From an uncultured Bacteroidales bacterium (lineage in GTDB: Bacteria; Bacteroidota; Bacteroidia; Bacteroidales; UBA932): 44,496 nucleotides of DNA. Both the position numbers and the translations under genes were made by a program. The stretch covers positions 1-44,496 of the forward strand of contig CAMIYB010000009.1 in NCBI GenBank assembly GCA_946402945.1, in the 5' to 3' direction. Positions 33,344 to 41,278 of the stretch are shown here, in pieces. How positions within the stretch are numbered: position 1 is the first letter of the stretch; each line of letters opens with the position of its first letter. Below the pieces are notes generated by a model that worked only from the letters and a program-made list of their open reading frames with translations, was not told the origin of the DNA and ran no database searches.

Positions 33344-35998
33344 CTAAAGATTGCTTTTCAGTTCATACTGGCCGGAGCCGAGGGTCAGGAAGGCATAGCC
33401 CTTCCGGGCCTGCGTCTTGGTCCGGCGGCCGTTGCAGACCACGCTGCGGCCGTCGGCGGCGGGGACCCAGACGTCAGCGACAGAGCCGGCCGGGATATCG
33501 ACGTTCCAGACAAGCGCACGGCCCTTCCTGCGCCAGGCGCTGCGGATCGTTCCCTTGACCGTATCGAGCGAGCCTTCCGCCCATTCGAGGGCCTTCGGAA
33601 GGCAGGGCTTCAAGGTGAAACGACTGAAGCCCGGATGGTCGAAGGAGGGGTTGATGCCGAGCAGATGGCGGTAGAACCAGGCATCCACCGTCGCCATCAT
33701 CGGATGGTTGTGGGAGTTCATGGCGTCGCCGGTGAGGTATTCCCAACGTTCCCAGACCGTAGTCGCGCCCTTGCTGAGCATGAAGCCCCAACTGGGGTAA
33801 GTGGTCTGGGTGACCAGGCGCCAGGCCTCCTCGATGTGGCCGCCGTCGGCGAGCACGTCCAAAAGGTATTTGGTGCAGAGGTTGCCGGTGGTCAGGTGGT
33901 AGTCGCGGGCCCGGACGTCGGCCGCAAGGTTTTCCAAGGCACGGGCCGCCTGCTTCTCGTCGGGAATCCCCAGATAGAGGGCGAAGGCGTTCGAGGCCTG
34001 GTTATTGGAAGCGTATCCGCCCTTCTCCTCGTCCCAGTAGGCCCGGTTGAAAGCCTCGCGGGTCCGGTCGGCATAGGCGTCGTACTGGGCGGCTACGTCC
34101 GCCATGCCCAGCACGCGGGCCATGTCGGCCAGCAGCCTTTCACAATAATAGAGGTAACCGGTGGAAATCATCAGCCCCGGGGTGTCGCGCGAAACGCCGC
34201 TGCCGTTGGGATCCATCAGGAAATCCCGCGGCGGGCACCAGTCGCCGTAGTAACTGTAATCGACGATGCCATCGGTGGTGCGGCTGCGCAGATAATCGAC
34301 CCAGCCGCGCATGCCGGCAAACTGGTCGGCGATGGTCTGGCGGTTGCCGTAGAATTCATAGGCCCGGGCGGGCAGCAGGAGGTAACTGGCGCACACCGGG
34401 TCGGCCGGGCGCATGCCGAAGCGGAACGGGGCCACGCAGGTAATGGTACCGGCCGCATCCTGGGTGTCGGTGATGTCCTGGGCGAATTTCGGGAAGAAAC
34501 GGGCCATGTCAAAGTTAAAGGCCGCAATCTCATGACTGACAGTCAGGTCGTTGAGCCAGCCCATGCGCTCGTCGCGCTGCGGACAGTCGGTCGGGACGCT
34601 GTGGAGGTTGCTCGCCTCGGTGTTGACCACCATCCGGTGGATCCGGTTGACCAGATCGTCGGCACAGGCGAATTGCCCGATGGTCCGGACATCGGTGCGG
34701 ACCACCCGCACGGCAAAGTCGTCGGCGGCGGGCTTGTAGGGAAGGCCTTCCACCTGGAAATAACGGAAGCCGTGATAAGTAAAGGAAGGCTCCCAACACT
34801 CCTCTCCCCGACCGGCGCTGATGTAAGTATCACAGGATTTGGCGTTTCGCAGGTTGTCCTGGTTGACGGAACCGTCCTCGCGCAGGGTCTCGGCGAAACG
34901 GAGCCGGATGACGTCTCCCTCCTTCGCACGGACCTTCAGGGCCACCCAGCCCGCGAGGTTGCGGCCCGCATCGAAGACATACACGCCGGGTGCAGGTTCC
35001 GCCACCAGGGAAGGCTGCAGGGTCTCCACCGCGCGGATCGGCTCCACACGGGGCGAATGCAGTTCTCCCACCGGGTCGTCGGTATTGTGGGCCCAAGCCC
35101 AGTCCTTGTCCATCAGGGCGGCGGAAATGCCGGTGTCCCAGATGGCTTCGCGGTCCTCCCGCGCATCATAGGTTTCCCCGTCGAAAATGGTGGAATAGAG
35201 CGTCGGCCCCGGCGTCACGTGACGGAAATGGTCGGAATTCATCACATAGAAGGTGCCGTCGGTATAGACCACTTCCACCTGGACGCGGAGACGGGGGGTT
35301 CCGAGCCAGCCCGGCGCCACGGGGATAACGATGCTGTTGGCTCCGGGACGGAAGCAGGCGCCCACATCATACGTCTCGTAGTAAACCCGCTTGCTGTATG
35401 TGCTCTGGGCAGGATCGAGGACATGGTCCCCGACCTTCTCATGGTTGATGTACAGACTGTGGAAGCCGATACCGGCCACATAGGCGCGGGCATAGGCGAT
35501 GGTCTTGGAGGGATCCGGCCAGAACAGGCTCTTGAAATACAGGACGCGACCCGGCATGCCCGGCACGTAGCCGATCCAGCCGCCATACCAGTCGGTCTGG
35601 CGCGTCAGGCCCATTTCCCACCAGGTGGGCGCAGACCAGGGCGATTCCGTCCCGTCCTGCCATACCTTCACCTTCCAGTAGTAACGGGCACGGGAGGCGA
35701 GGTTCAGGTGGGCGGTGGAAATGCAGGTCGTCTGTCCGGAAGCCACCTTGCCGCTGTCCCATACATCGCCTTTGTCCTGGGCAAGAAGGGACTCGCTGGA
35801 GGAGACCAGAATGCGGTAGGCAGTCTGGACCACGTCTTTGTCGGGGCTTATGAGACGCCAACTGAGCTGAGGGGCATAGTCGATGCCGAGGGGACGGTCC
35901 TGATACTCCGACAGGAGTCCTGTAACTTCCAGGCTACGCGCCCCGGCAGGGAGGGACAGGAGGGCGAGCGACAGGAGGACGGAGAAGAAACGCTTCAT
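33344..35998 (-). CDS. GH78-type alpha-L-rhamnosidase
   Basis: Secreted 884-residue exo-enzyme that removes terminal alpha-L-rhamnose by inversion. The start at 35998 gives a signal peptide (MKRFFSVLLSLALLSLPAGA); an upstream ATG at 36046 would cover the promoter and was rejected. The N-terminal beta domain opens with EVTGLLSEYQDRPLGIDYAPQLSWRL and SSESLL...DVWDSGKV, the Bac_rhamnosidase_N layout. The catalytic (alpha/alpha)6 domain carries TDCPQRDERMGWLNDL with Asp471, Asp476 and Glu477, DYSYYGDWCPP, and GATTVWERWEYLTGDAMNSHNH. A C-terminal beta domain ends the chain. It is the first gene of unit B, divergent from the second regulator. The only confident named activity of the locus comes from this gene. 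Confidence 0.93.
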   Translation of the reverse strand: MKRFFSVLLSLALLSLPAGARSLEVTGLLSEYQDRPLGIDYAPQLSWRLISPDKDVVQTAYRILVSSSESLLAQDKGDVWDSGKVASGQTTCISTAHLNLASRARYYWKVKVWQDGTESPWSAPTWWEMGLTRQTDWYGGWIGYVPGMPGRVLYFKSLFWPDPSKTIAYARAYVAGIGFHSLYINHEKVGDHVLDPAQSTYSKRVYYETYDVGACFRPGANSIVIPVAPGWLGTPRLRVQVEVVYTDGTFYVMNSDHFRHVTPGPTLYSTIFDGETYDAREDREAIWDTGISAALMDKDWAWAHNTDDPVGELHSPRVEPIRAVETLQPSLVAEPAPGVYVFDAGRNLAGWVALKVRAKEGDVIRLRFAETLREDGSVNQDNLRNAKSCDTYISAGRGEECWEPSFTYHGFRYFQVEGLPYKPAADDFAVRVVRTDVRTIGQFACADDLVNRIHRMVVNTEASNLHSVPTDCPQRDERMGWLNDLTVSHEIAAFNFDMARFFPKFAQDITDTQDAAGTITCVAPFRFGMRPADPVCASYLLLPARAYEFYGNRQTIADQFAGMRGWVDYLRSRTTDGIVDYSYYGDWCPPRDFLMDPNGSGVSRDTPGLMISTGYLYYCERLLADMARVLGMADVAAQYDAYADRTREAFNRAYWDEEKGGYASNNQASNAFALYLGIPDEKQAARALENLAADVRARDYHLTTGNLCTKYLLDVLADGGHIEEAWRLVTQTTYPSWGFMLSKGATTVWERWEYLTGDAMNSHNHPMMATVDAWFYRHLLGINPSFDHPGFSRFTLKPCLPKALEWAEGSLDTVKGTIRSAWRRKGRALVWNVDIPAGSVADVWVPAADGRSVVCNGRRTKTQARKGYAFLTLGSGQYELKSNL

Positions 35999-36023
35999 TC
36001 CTAAAATCGTTTTAATAACGATG

Positions 36024-36031
36024 CAAAAATA
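36024..36031 (-). promoter_or_regulatory. Candidate -7 box of the GH78/unit B promoter
   Basis: Reads TATTTTTG on the - strand (TAnnTTTG), 25 nt before the rhamnosidase start. As at SusC1, no TTTG lies at -33; the shared element at 36052-36066 is there instead. Confidence 0.5.
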
Positions 36032-36043
36032 GTGGATTCCGCG

Positions 36044-36066
36044 CAAGAGCTCTTGTAAAAACTGTT
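36044..36066. promoter_or_regulatory. Candidate regulator-binding element with a 12-bp palindrome
   Basis: CAAGAGCTCTTG (36044-36055) is a perfect palindrome whose right half opens the element CTTGTAAAAACTGTT (36052-36066), 14 of 15 bases identical to 16549-16563. It lies 20 bp upstream of the unit B -7 box, matching the 21 bp at SusC1. Binding by one or both AraC-type regulators is inferred. Confidence 0.42.
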
Positions 36067-36100
36067 CATTTTTTTGCGTTTTTCGATATATTTACCCTTC

Positions 36101-36118
36101 CCTGTCAATTCTGACAGG
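36101..36118. promoter_or_regulatory. 7-4-7 inverted repeat over the -33 region of the second regulator
   Basis: CCTGTCA and TGACAGG form a perfect 7-bp inverted repeat around ATTC. Its right arm ends 18 nt before the regulator's -7 box and so covers the -33 position. It could be an autoregulatory operator; a short hairpin is the alternative. Confidence 0.4.
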
Positions 36119-36136
36119 TGAGACACGAAAAATTGC

Positions 36137-36144
36137 TATATTTG
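36137..36144 (+). promoter_or_regulatory. -7 box of the second regulator
   Basis: Reads TATATTTG, a match to TAnnTTTG, and ends 7 nt before the ATG at 36152. Transcription would begin at or just before the start codon, as at lepA and the gene at 5995. Confidence 0.55.
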
Positions 36145-36151
36145 TCAAGCC

Positions 36152-38824
36152 ATGAAACGGAGACGCCTCATCACCCTCTTTCTCTGTACCCTGACGGCCG
36201 TCATTCCCCTTTCCGCGCAGCAGGGAAGGGAAGGAAGATTATTCCCTACCTTGTCCCATCTGGATGTACAGGACATCGCCCAGGATGCCCTGGGCAACAT
36301 GTGGTTCGCCACGCTTTCAGGCCTGAACCGTTACAACGGCTACGAATTCGAACACTTCCTGTGCAACCCTGCCGACAGCACCTCGCTCACCCACGATTTC
36401 GTGTTTTCCCTTCTCCCCGGCGACGGAAGTTACCTGTGGGTCGGGACGGCCATGGGCCTGCAACGCTACGACCTGCAGCAGGAGCGGTTCGAGTTGTTCC
36501 ATGGACCGACGGCCCCTGTCTATCGGATCTTCCGCGACGCCGCCGGCAACATATGGACCGCCACTCCGATCGGGGCAGGAAAGGTCAGGATGGCGGAAAA
36601 AACGGTCGATTACAACGATGGGATGGAAGCGGTCAACGTCCTGTGGGAAGATTCCTACCATCGGATATGGGCCGGCCTGGAGGGCGGGTTGGGTCGCATC
36701 GACTCGCCCAAGGAGCGTTTCTATCTTCCGGGAAGAAGGACGGTGCTCTCCCAGTACACCGACCCGAACGGCCGCTGGTGGCTCGGGACGGACCAGGGTA
36801 TCTTCCTCTTCGACCCGGTATCGGGAACCGTGGTCGAAGGGCCGGACTTCCTTCCCCCGACCGCCAGGGACCGCATCAACTTCATCCGGGAGACCGAACC
36901 CTCGAAACTGCTCATCGGCACCACCACGGACGGTCTGTTCCAATACGACCTCATCACCAAGGTCCTGCTCCACAACCAGCCGGTCCGCTTCAATCCCGGC
37001 CGTTCGGCCGAACTCAACGCCTGCTACATCGACCGTCAGGGCTACATCTGGATCGGCACCTACGACAAGGGTTTCGTCTTTTGCAACAAACAGGCGGACC
37101 TCTTCAATACCGACAACGTACTCGCGCGCGGGCTCGCGGACAAATTCGTCACCCGCGTAACCGGCGACCGCCATGGCAATCTCTGGATCGCCACCCGCTA
37201 CGACGGCCTTTATCGCTACAGTCCCGCCGGGCGGCTGGACAGGATAGACCTGAGCGGCATACTGCCGGGACGCAGCGAATTCTTTGAAGTATGCTACGTC
37301 GATGACAAGGACCGTCTCTGGCTGGCCTTCGAAACCCTGCTGGCGGAGACGGTCGTCCGTGCCGACAAGGCCGTCATCCTGCGCAGTTTCAACATCGACC
37401 ACGTCCGCTGCCTGGAGAAAGGTCCCGACGGAAACGTCTGGGCGGGTTCTTACGAAGGATTGTTCCGGATCAGCGGGGGACATTCCCAACCTGAACGCAT
37501 CGAGGGGGACGAGCCCATCCGGAACGTATCCACCATCCTGGCCGTGGAGGACGGCATTCTGTTCTCCCCCTACGGCTCCGGCGTCCGCCATCTGGATACC
37601 CGTACCCTGGAAATCAAACCCCTGGAAGTCAGCCCGGAAGCGGAAGATGTCAACCTCTCCTGCCTGACCCTGGCCCGGGACAGCCGGGGACGCATCTGGA
37701 TGGGCAGTTACGGGAATGGCGTGGCCTGCATCACGCCCAGTCGGAGCCTCCACCTGACCACGGAAAACGGTCTTCCCAACATCAACGTCCTCTCCATCCA
37801 GGAGGATTTCAGCGGAGACATCTGGGTAAGCACCCTGCAGGGAATCGCCCGCATCCGCCTGCCCGAAGACAGTTCGCCCCTGCGTATCAGCATCTTCCCC
37901 GGCTACCAGTTCCATGAGAAATCGGGCTGCCGCACCGCCGACGGCCGCATTTTCTTCGGCGGAAACCACGGCCTGACTTTCTTCGATCCGGCACGTTTCC
38001 CGCAGAGCCCGCCCGTCCCGCTTATCCATCTGGAAGACCTGCGCATCTGGGGACAGAGCGTCCGCCCCGCCCCGGAAGGGTCCGTCCTCCGCAAGAGCAT
38101 CGCATACACCGAGGGCATCACGCTCAGTCACCGTCAGAACGCCCTTTCCCTCGACTGGGCCGGCATCGATTACTACACCTCCAACAATCTGACCTACAAG
38201 TATCGGCTGGGCGGATTCGACCGGGGCTGGAATGATGTCGGCACCTTCCGGCGCGCCTCCTGGTCGAACCTTCCGGCAGGCGACTATACCTTCGAAGTCA
38301 TCGCGGTCGCCGACGAAGGAGTGGAAAGCGCACCCGCCCGGCTGCACATCGTGGTCCGGCCTGCACCCTGGCTCACCTGGTGGGCCATCCTGGCCTATAC
38401 CCTGCTGGCTCTTGCGGGGGCCTTCCTGGCACTCCGGTCCCTGATCAACGCCCGTCTGGAAAAGCAGCGCGCCGAACTGGAACGCGAGGCACGCGAGCGC
38501 GACCCGTCCTTCCTGGAAAAACTCTCGTCCCTGATGGAGGCCAATCTGGCCAATCCCGACATGGATATCGACTTCCTCGCCCGGGAGATGGGCTACAGCC
38601 GCACGTCCTTCTACCTGCGCATCAAAAACGCAACCGGAAGCGCCCCGAACGAATTCGTCCGCGAGTATCGCCTGAAACGGGCGGCGGAGGCCGTCAAAAA
38701 AGGTTCCGCCACCCTCTCGGAGATAGCGGAACAAACCGGATTCGGATCCTACTCCTATTTCTCAAAGGCATTCAAGAAGCATTTCGGCCTCTCGCCCAAG
38801 GCCTGGCAAAGCCGGAATCAATAG
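36152..38824 (+). CDS. Membrane-spanning propeller / Y_Y_Y / AraC-family regulator, no kinase (copy 2)
   Basis: Predicted 890-residue regulator with the same architecture as 16655-19504. A signal peptide (MKRRRLITLFLCTLTAVIPLSA) is followed by propeller repeats (LGNMWFATLSGLNRYNG, GYIWIGTYDKGF, GRIWMGSYGNGVACI) to about residue 640. The Y_Y_Y domain (about 650-735) has YTSNNLTYKYRLGGFD and SNLPAGDYTFEVIA. One membrane helix lies at about 741-763, then a short charged helix, then the AraC-type HTH domain (about 790-885; MDIDFLAREMGYSRTSFYLRI, LSEIAEQTGFGSYSYFSKAF). No kinase or receiver motif is present. It is divergent from the GH78 gene and probably activates unit B. Its HTH is close enough to copy 1 that the two may recognise related sites. 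Confidence 0.88.
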   Translation: MKRRRLITLFLCTLTAVIPLSAQQGREGRLFPTLSHLDVQDIAQDALGNMWFATLSGLNRYNGYEFEHFLCNPADSTSLTHDFVFSLLPGDGSYLWVGTAMGLQRYDLQQERFELFHGPTAPVYRIFRDAAGNIWTATPIGAGKVRMAEKTVDYNDGMEAVNVLWEDSYHRIWAGLEGGLGRIDSPKERFYLPGRRTVLSQYTDPNGRWWLGTDQGIFLFDPVSGTVVEGPDFLPPTARDRINFIRETEPSKLLIGTTTDGLFQYDLITKVLLHNQPVRFNPGRSAELNACYIDRQGYIWIGTYDKGFVFCNKQADLFNTDNVLARGLADKFVTRVTGDRHGNLWIATRYDGLYRYSPAGRLDRIDLSGILPGRSEFFEVCYVDDKDRLWLAFETLLAETVVRADKAVILRSFNIDHVRCLEKGPDGNVWAGSYEGLFRISGGHSQPERIEGDEPIRNVSTILAVEDGILFSPYGSGVRHLDTRTLEIKPLEVSPEAEDVNLSCLTLARDSRGRIWMGSYGNGVACITPSRSLHLTTENGLPNINVLSIQEDFSGDIWVSTLQGIARIRLPEDSSPLRISIFPGYQFHEKSGCRTADGRIFFGGNHGLTFFDPARFPQSPPVPLIHLEDLRIWGQSVRPAPEGSVLRKSIAYTEGITLSHRQNALSLDWAGIDYYTSNNLTYKYRLGGFDRGWNDVGTFRRASWSNLPAGDYTFEVIAVADEGVESAPARLHIVVRPAPWLTWWAILAYTLLALAGAFLALRSLINARLEKQRAELEREARERDPSFLEKLSSLMEANLANPDMDIDFLAREMGYSRTSFYLRIKNATGSAPNEFVREYRLKRAAEAVKKGSATLSEIAEQTGFGSYSYFSKAFKKHFGLSPKAWQSRNQ

Positions 38825-38840
38825 TCCTTCTGCCAGGACT
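38823..38840. terminator. Hairpin between convergent genes, weak terminator candidate
   Basis: AGTCCT (38823-38828) and AGGACT (38835-38840) pair perfectly around a 6-nt loop, filling the 16-nt gap between the stops of the second regulator and the MFS gene. Neither strand has a strong T run after it, so it may act weakly or in both directions. Confidence 0.35.
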
Positions 38841-40082
38841 TTACTTCTTCCAGAGGCCTTCCATGTCCTCGAGTTGACGACCTTTGGTTTCAGGGACCAG
38901 GAAAATGGCCCATAACAGGTGAAGGACCATCATCACGAGGAAAAATCCGAAGATCACCTCCGGGGCGAAACGGGCGGCGGCGATAGGGAACACCAGCGTA
39001 ATAAGCGCCGAGAGACTCCAATGGGTAAAAGCACCCAGCGACTGCCCCTGCGCCCGGACGGCGGTCGGGAAAATCTCGGCCATGATGACCCAGATGACGG
39101 CGCCCTGCCCCACGGCATGGGACAGGATAAAGACGATCACGCCCACCGTGGCGACGAGGCCCGCCCCGGCGTGGAAAGCCAGCGTGCAGGCCAGCAGGGA
39201 AAGGACATACCCCGTACCGCCGATAATCAGCAGCGTCTTGCGGCCCAGCCGGTCGATGAGGTTCATGCCGATGATGGTGCCGATGGCGTTGAAAACGCCC
39301 GTCAGGGCCACCAGCGACAGGGCTGTCTGGTCGGTGAAGCCGGCCATCATGTAGATACGCTTCATGAAATACATGACCGCGTTGATGCCGGACAACTGAT
39401 TGAAGAAGGCCACGGAAATGGCCAGCAGGATGGGTTTGAGATGGGCCCGGCAGAAAAAGACCGCCCGCTGCGGGGACGCTTCGCCCCGCAGGGATTCCCG
39501 CTCGGCCAGCCAGCGGGGCGACTCGATGAGGAAGGGGCAGAGCGCGGCGAAAAGCAGGGCGGGAACGGCTTCCGCGCCCAGCATCCAACGCCACATATTG
39601 GGGCCTCCGCCGGTGCCGATCAGCAGGTTGACCAACTGCGAGGCGCACATACCGAGCACCACATCCAACTGGAAGATGGCGGTCATCAGGCCGCGCTTGG
39701 AGGCCGGGGAAATCTCGGCGATATAGACCGGAGCGGCCGTCGAGGAGCAGCCCACGGCCAGGCCGCCGATGAAACGGGCTACGATCAGCGTCACGGGACC
39801 CGTGGCCAGGGCGCTCCACACGGCTGAAACCAGGTAGAGGATGCCGATGACCGACAGGGTGGGCTTGCGGCCGAAACGGTCGGTGATCCGCCCGCCGAAC
39901 AGGGCTCCGAGCACCGTGCCCCAGAGGGCGGAACTCATCACCCAGCCATGGAGGGACGGCGACAGGGAAAAGGCCTGCTGGATCTGCTGCTCGGCCCCGC
40001 TCACGACGGCGGTATCATAGCCGAACAGGAATCCGCCCATGGCCGCTACCAGGGCCAGGAACCAGAGATTCGTCTTACGCAT
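38841..40082 (-). CDS. Sugar-porter family MFS transporter
   Basis: Inner-membrane 12-helix major facilitator of 413 residues, probably a sugar:H+ symporter. It shows the sugar-porter signatures GYDTAVVSGAEQQI in helix 1, RITDRFGRKPTL between helices 2 and 3, PVYIAEISPASKRG, SPRWL, QLSGINAVMYF in helix 7, DRLGRKTLLI and the closing PETKGRQLEDME. It is shorter than the usual 450 or more because the central cytoplasmic loop (RESLRGEASPQRAVF) is cut down to about 20 residues. Its ATG overlaps the stop of the preceding oxidoreductase by one base (TAATG). It likely carries the sugar or modified sugar made by the neighbouring enzymes into the cytoplasm. Confidence 0.9.
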   Translation of the reverse strand: MRKTNLWFLALVAAMGGFLFGYDTAVVSGAEQQIQQAFSLSPSLHGWVMSSALWGTVLGALFGGRITDRFGRKPTLSVIGILYLVSAVWSALATGPVTLIVARFIGGLAVGCSSTAAPVYIAEISPASKRGLMTAIFQLDVVLGMCASQLVNLLIGTGGGPNMWRWMLGAEAVPALLFAALCPFLIESPRWLAERESLRGEASPQRAVFFCRAHLKPILLAISVAFFNQLSGINAVMYFMKRIYMMAGFTDQTALSLVALTGVFNAIGTIIGMNLIDRLGRKTLLIIGGTGYVLSLLACTLAFHAGAGLVATVGVIVFILSHAVGQGAVIWVIMAEIFPTAVRAQGQSLGAFTHWSLSALITLVFPIAAARFAPEVIFGFFLVMMVLHLLWAIFLVPETKGRQLEDMEGLWKK

Positions 40083-41278
40083 TATTTATCGGATTGGTTG
40101 CACTCCTGGGCCACAAAACAGATCCTGTGGCTCTCCAGCGACTCACTCAGCGGCGCAGCCAGCGGCGTTCCCTCGCGGACGGCCCGCAGGAAATCCTTCA
40201 CGATGGCATGGTCGGCATAGGCATGGAGCGGCAGACGGGATATTTCCGTAAAGTCCTCCCGGCGGCCATTGGGCCCCTGGACCAGGATTTCGGTTTCCCG
40301 GGCCTCGAGCGTGCCTCTCTGGCAGCGGAAGATGCTCACGCGGCCTTCCCGCGGGGTAATCCCGTCGAGTTTCATCGTCACGGGAATATCACCCAGGCGG
40401 AACGAAACCGTCTGACGGTCAAATACATCGTTATCGCAGTGGAAGACGCAGCGGCCGAAACGTCCTTCGCTCAATTCGTACTCCACCACATCGGAGAGGG
40501 TCTTCCCGTCCGGCACCACGAAACTGCCCGTCCATTCGCCCCGGCGGCGATACAAGTCCACCGCGCTGTAGCGGCACACCCTTTCCATCGGACAGTCGAT
40601 GCAGCGCAGGGCGCTTCCGGAAGGGGCATTGGCCGGGCAGAAGAAGGTCAGGCTGCCCTCGGAACGGATATCCGAGGCCTTCCGGCCCGTCATCCAGAGG
40701 AGCAGGTCGGCATCGTGACAGCACTTGGACAGAAAAATGGACGTACTCTCCCCCGCCCGGGACCAATAGCCCCGCACATAGGTGTGGCCCATCCGGTCCG
40801 GCCCGACGAACTCCGTGTGTTCGATGGCCTGTACGGGCCCGAGTTCCCCGGAAGAAAGGATTTCCTTGATGCGGCGGTAGTAGGGATGGAGGCGCATGAC
40901 ATAGCAGATGCCCACCGGCACCCCCGCGGAGAGACGTTCCAGTTCAAGGCATTCCTCCCAGGTGCAGGCGGCCGGCTTTTCCAGCAGCACGGGGCATTTC
41001 CGTGCCAGCAGGCCGCGCATCTGCGCGTAATGGACCCGGTCGGGCGAGGCGATGATGGCCGCATCGACGGCGATGTCGCTCCGGAAAAACGCGTCCGCCT
41101 CGGCAAAACAGGCCGCCTGCGGCACGCCATAGCGGTCGCAGGCCCAGGCCCGGTTGTAAGGATCGGGTTCGACGACAGCCACCAACTCGGCCGCCCCGGG
41201 ATGCATATCCAGATAACTCAGATACTTTTTCGCCCGGTTTCCCAAGCCGAAGACCACCAGTCGGACCCTTTCCATCAT
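40082..41278 (-). CDS. Gfo/Idh/MocA-family oxidoreductase
   Basis: NAD(P)-dependent sugar or cyclitol dehydrogenase-like protein of 398 residues without a signal peptide, so probably cytoplasmic. The Rossmann fold begins VRLVVFGLGNRAKKYL at residues 5-20, and the family EKP motif is at 100-102. STSIFLSKCCHDADLLLWM supplies the usual catalytic-region Lys and His (K-x-x-H-D). A cysteine cluster (RCIDCPMERVCRYSA) like that of several family members may bind metal or stabilise a loop. The start overlaps the DUF1080 stop as ATGA and the stop overlaps the MFS start, so translation is tightly coupled. Together with the neighbours, oxidation or reduction at sugar C3 is a reasonable guess, not shown. 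Confidence 0.87.
   Translation of the reverse strand: MMERVRLVVFGLGNRAKKYLSYLDMHPGAAELVAVVEPDPYNRAWACDRYGVPQAACFAEADAFFRSDIAVDAAIIASPDRVHYAQMRGLLARKCPVLLEKPAACTWEECLELERLSAGVPVGICYVMRLHPYYRRIKEILSSGELGPVQAIEHTEFVGPDRMGHTYVRGYWSRAGESTSIFLSKCCHDADLLLWMTGRKASDIRSEGSLTFFCPANAPSGSALRCIDCPMERVCRYSAVDLYRRRGEWTGSFVVPDGKTLSDVVEYELSEGRFGRCVFHCDNDVFDRQTVSFRLGDIPVTMKLDGITPREGRVSIFRCQRGTLEARETEILVQGPNGRREDFTEISRLPLHAYADHAIVKDFLRAVREGTPLAAPLSESLESHRICFVAQECNQSDK

Noticed and set aside
36152..38824. Classical hybrid two-component (HTCS) assignment of the two regulators
   Set aside because: Propeller and Y_Y_Y domains suggest it, but no H-box, ATPase or receiver motif lies between the membrane helix and the AraC domain in either protein.
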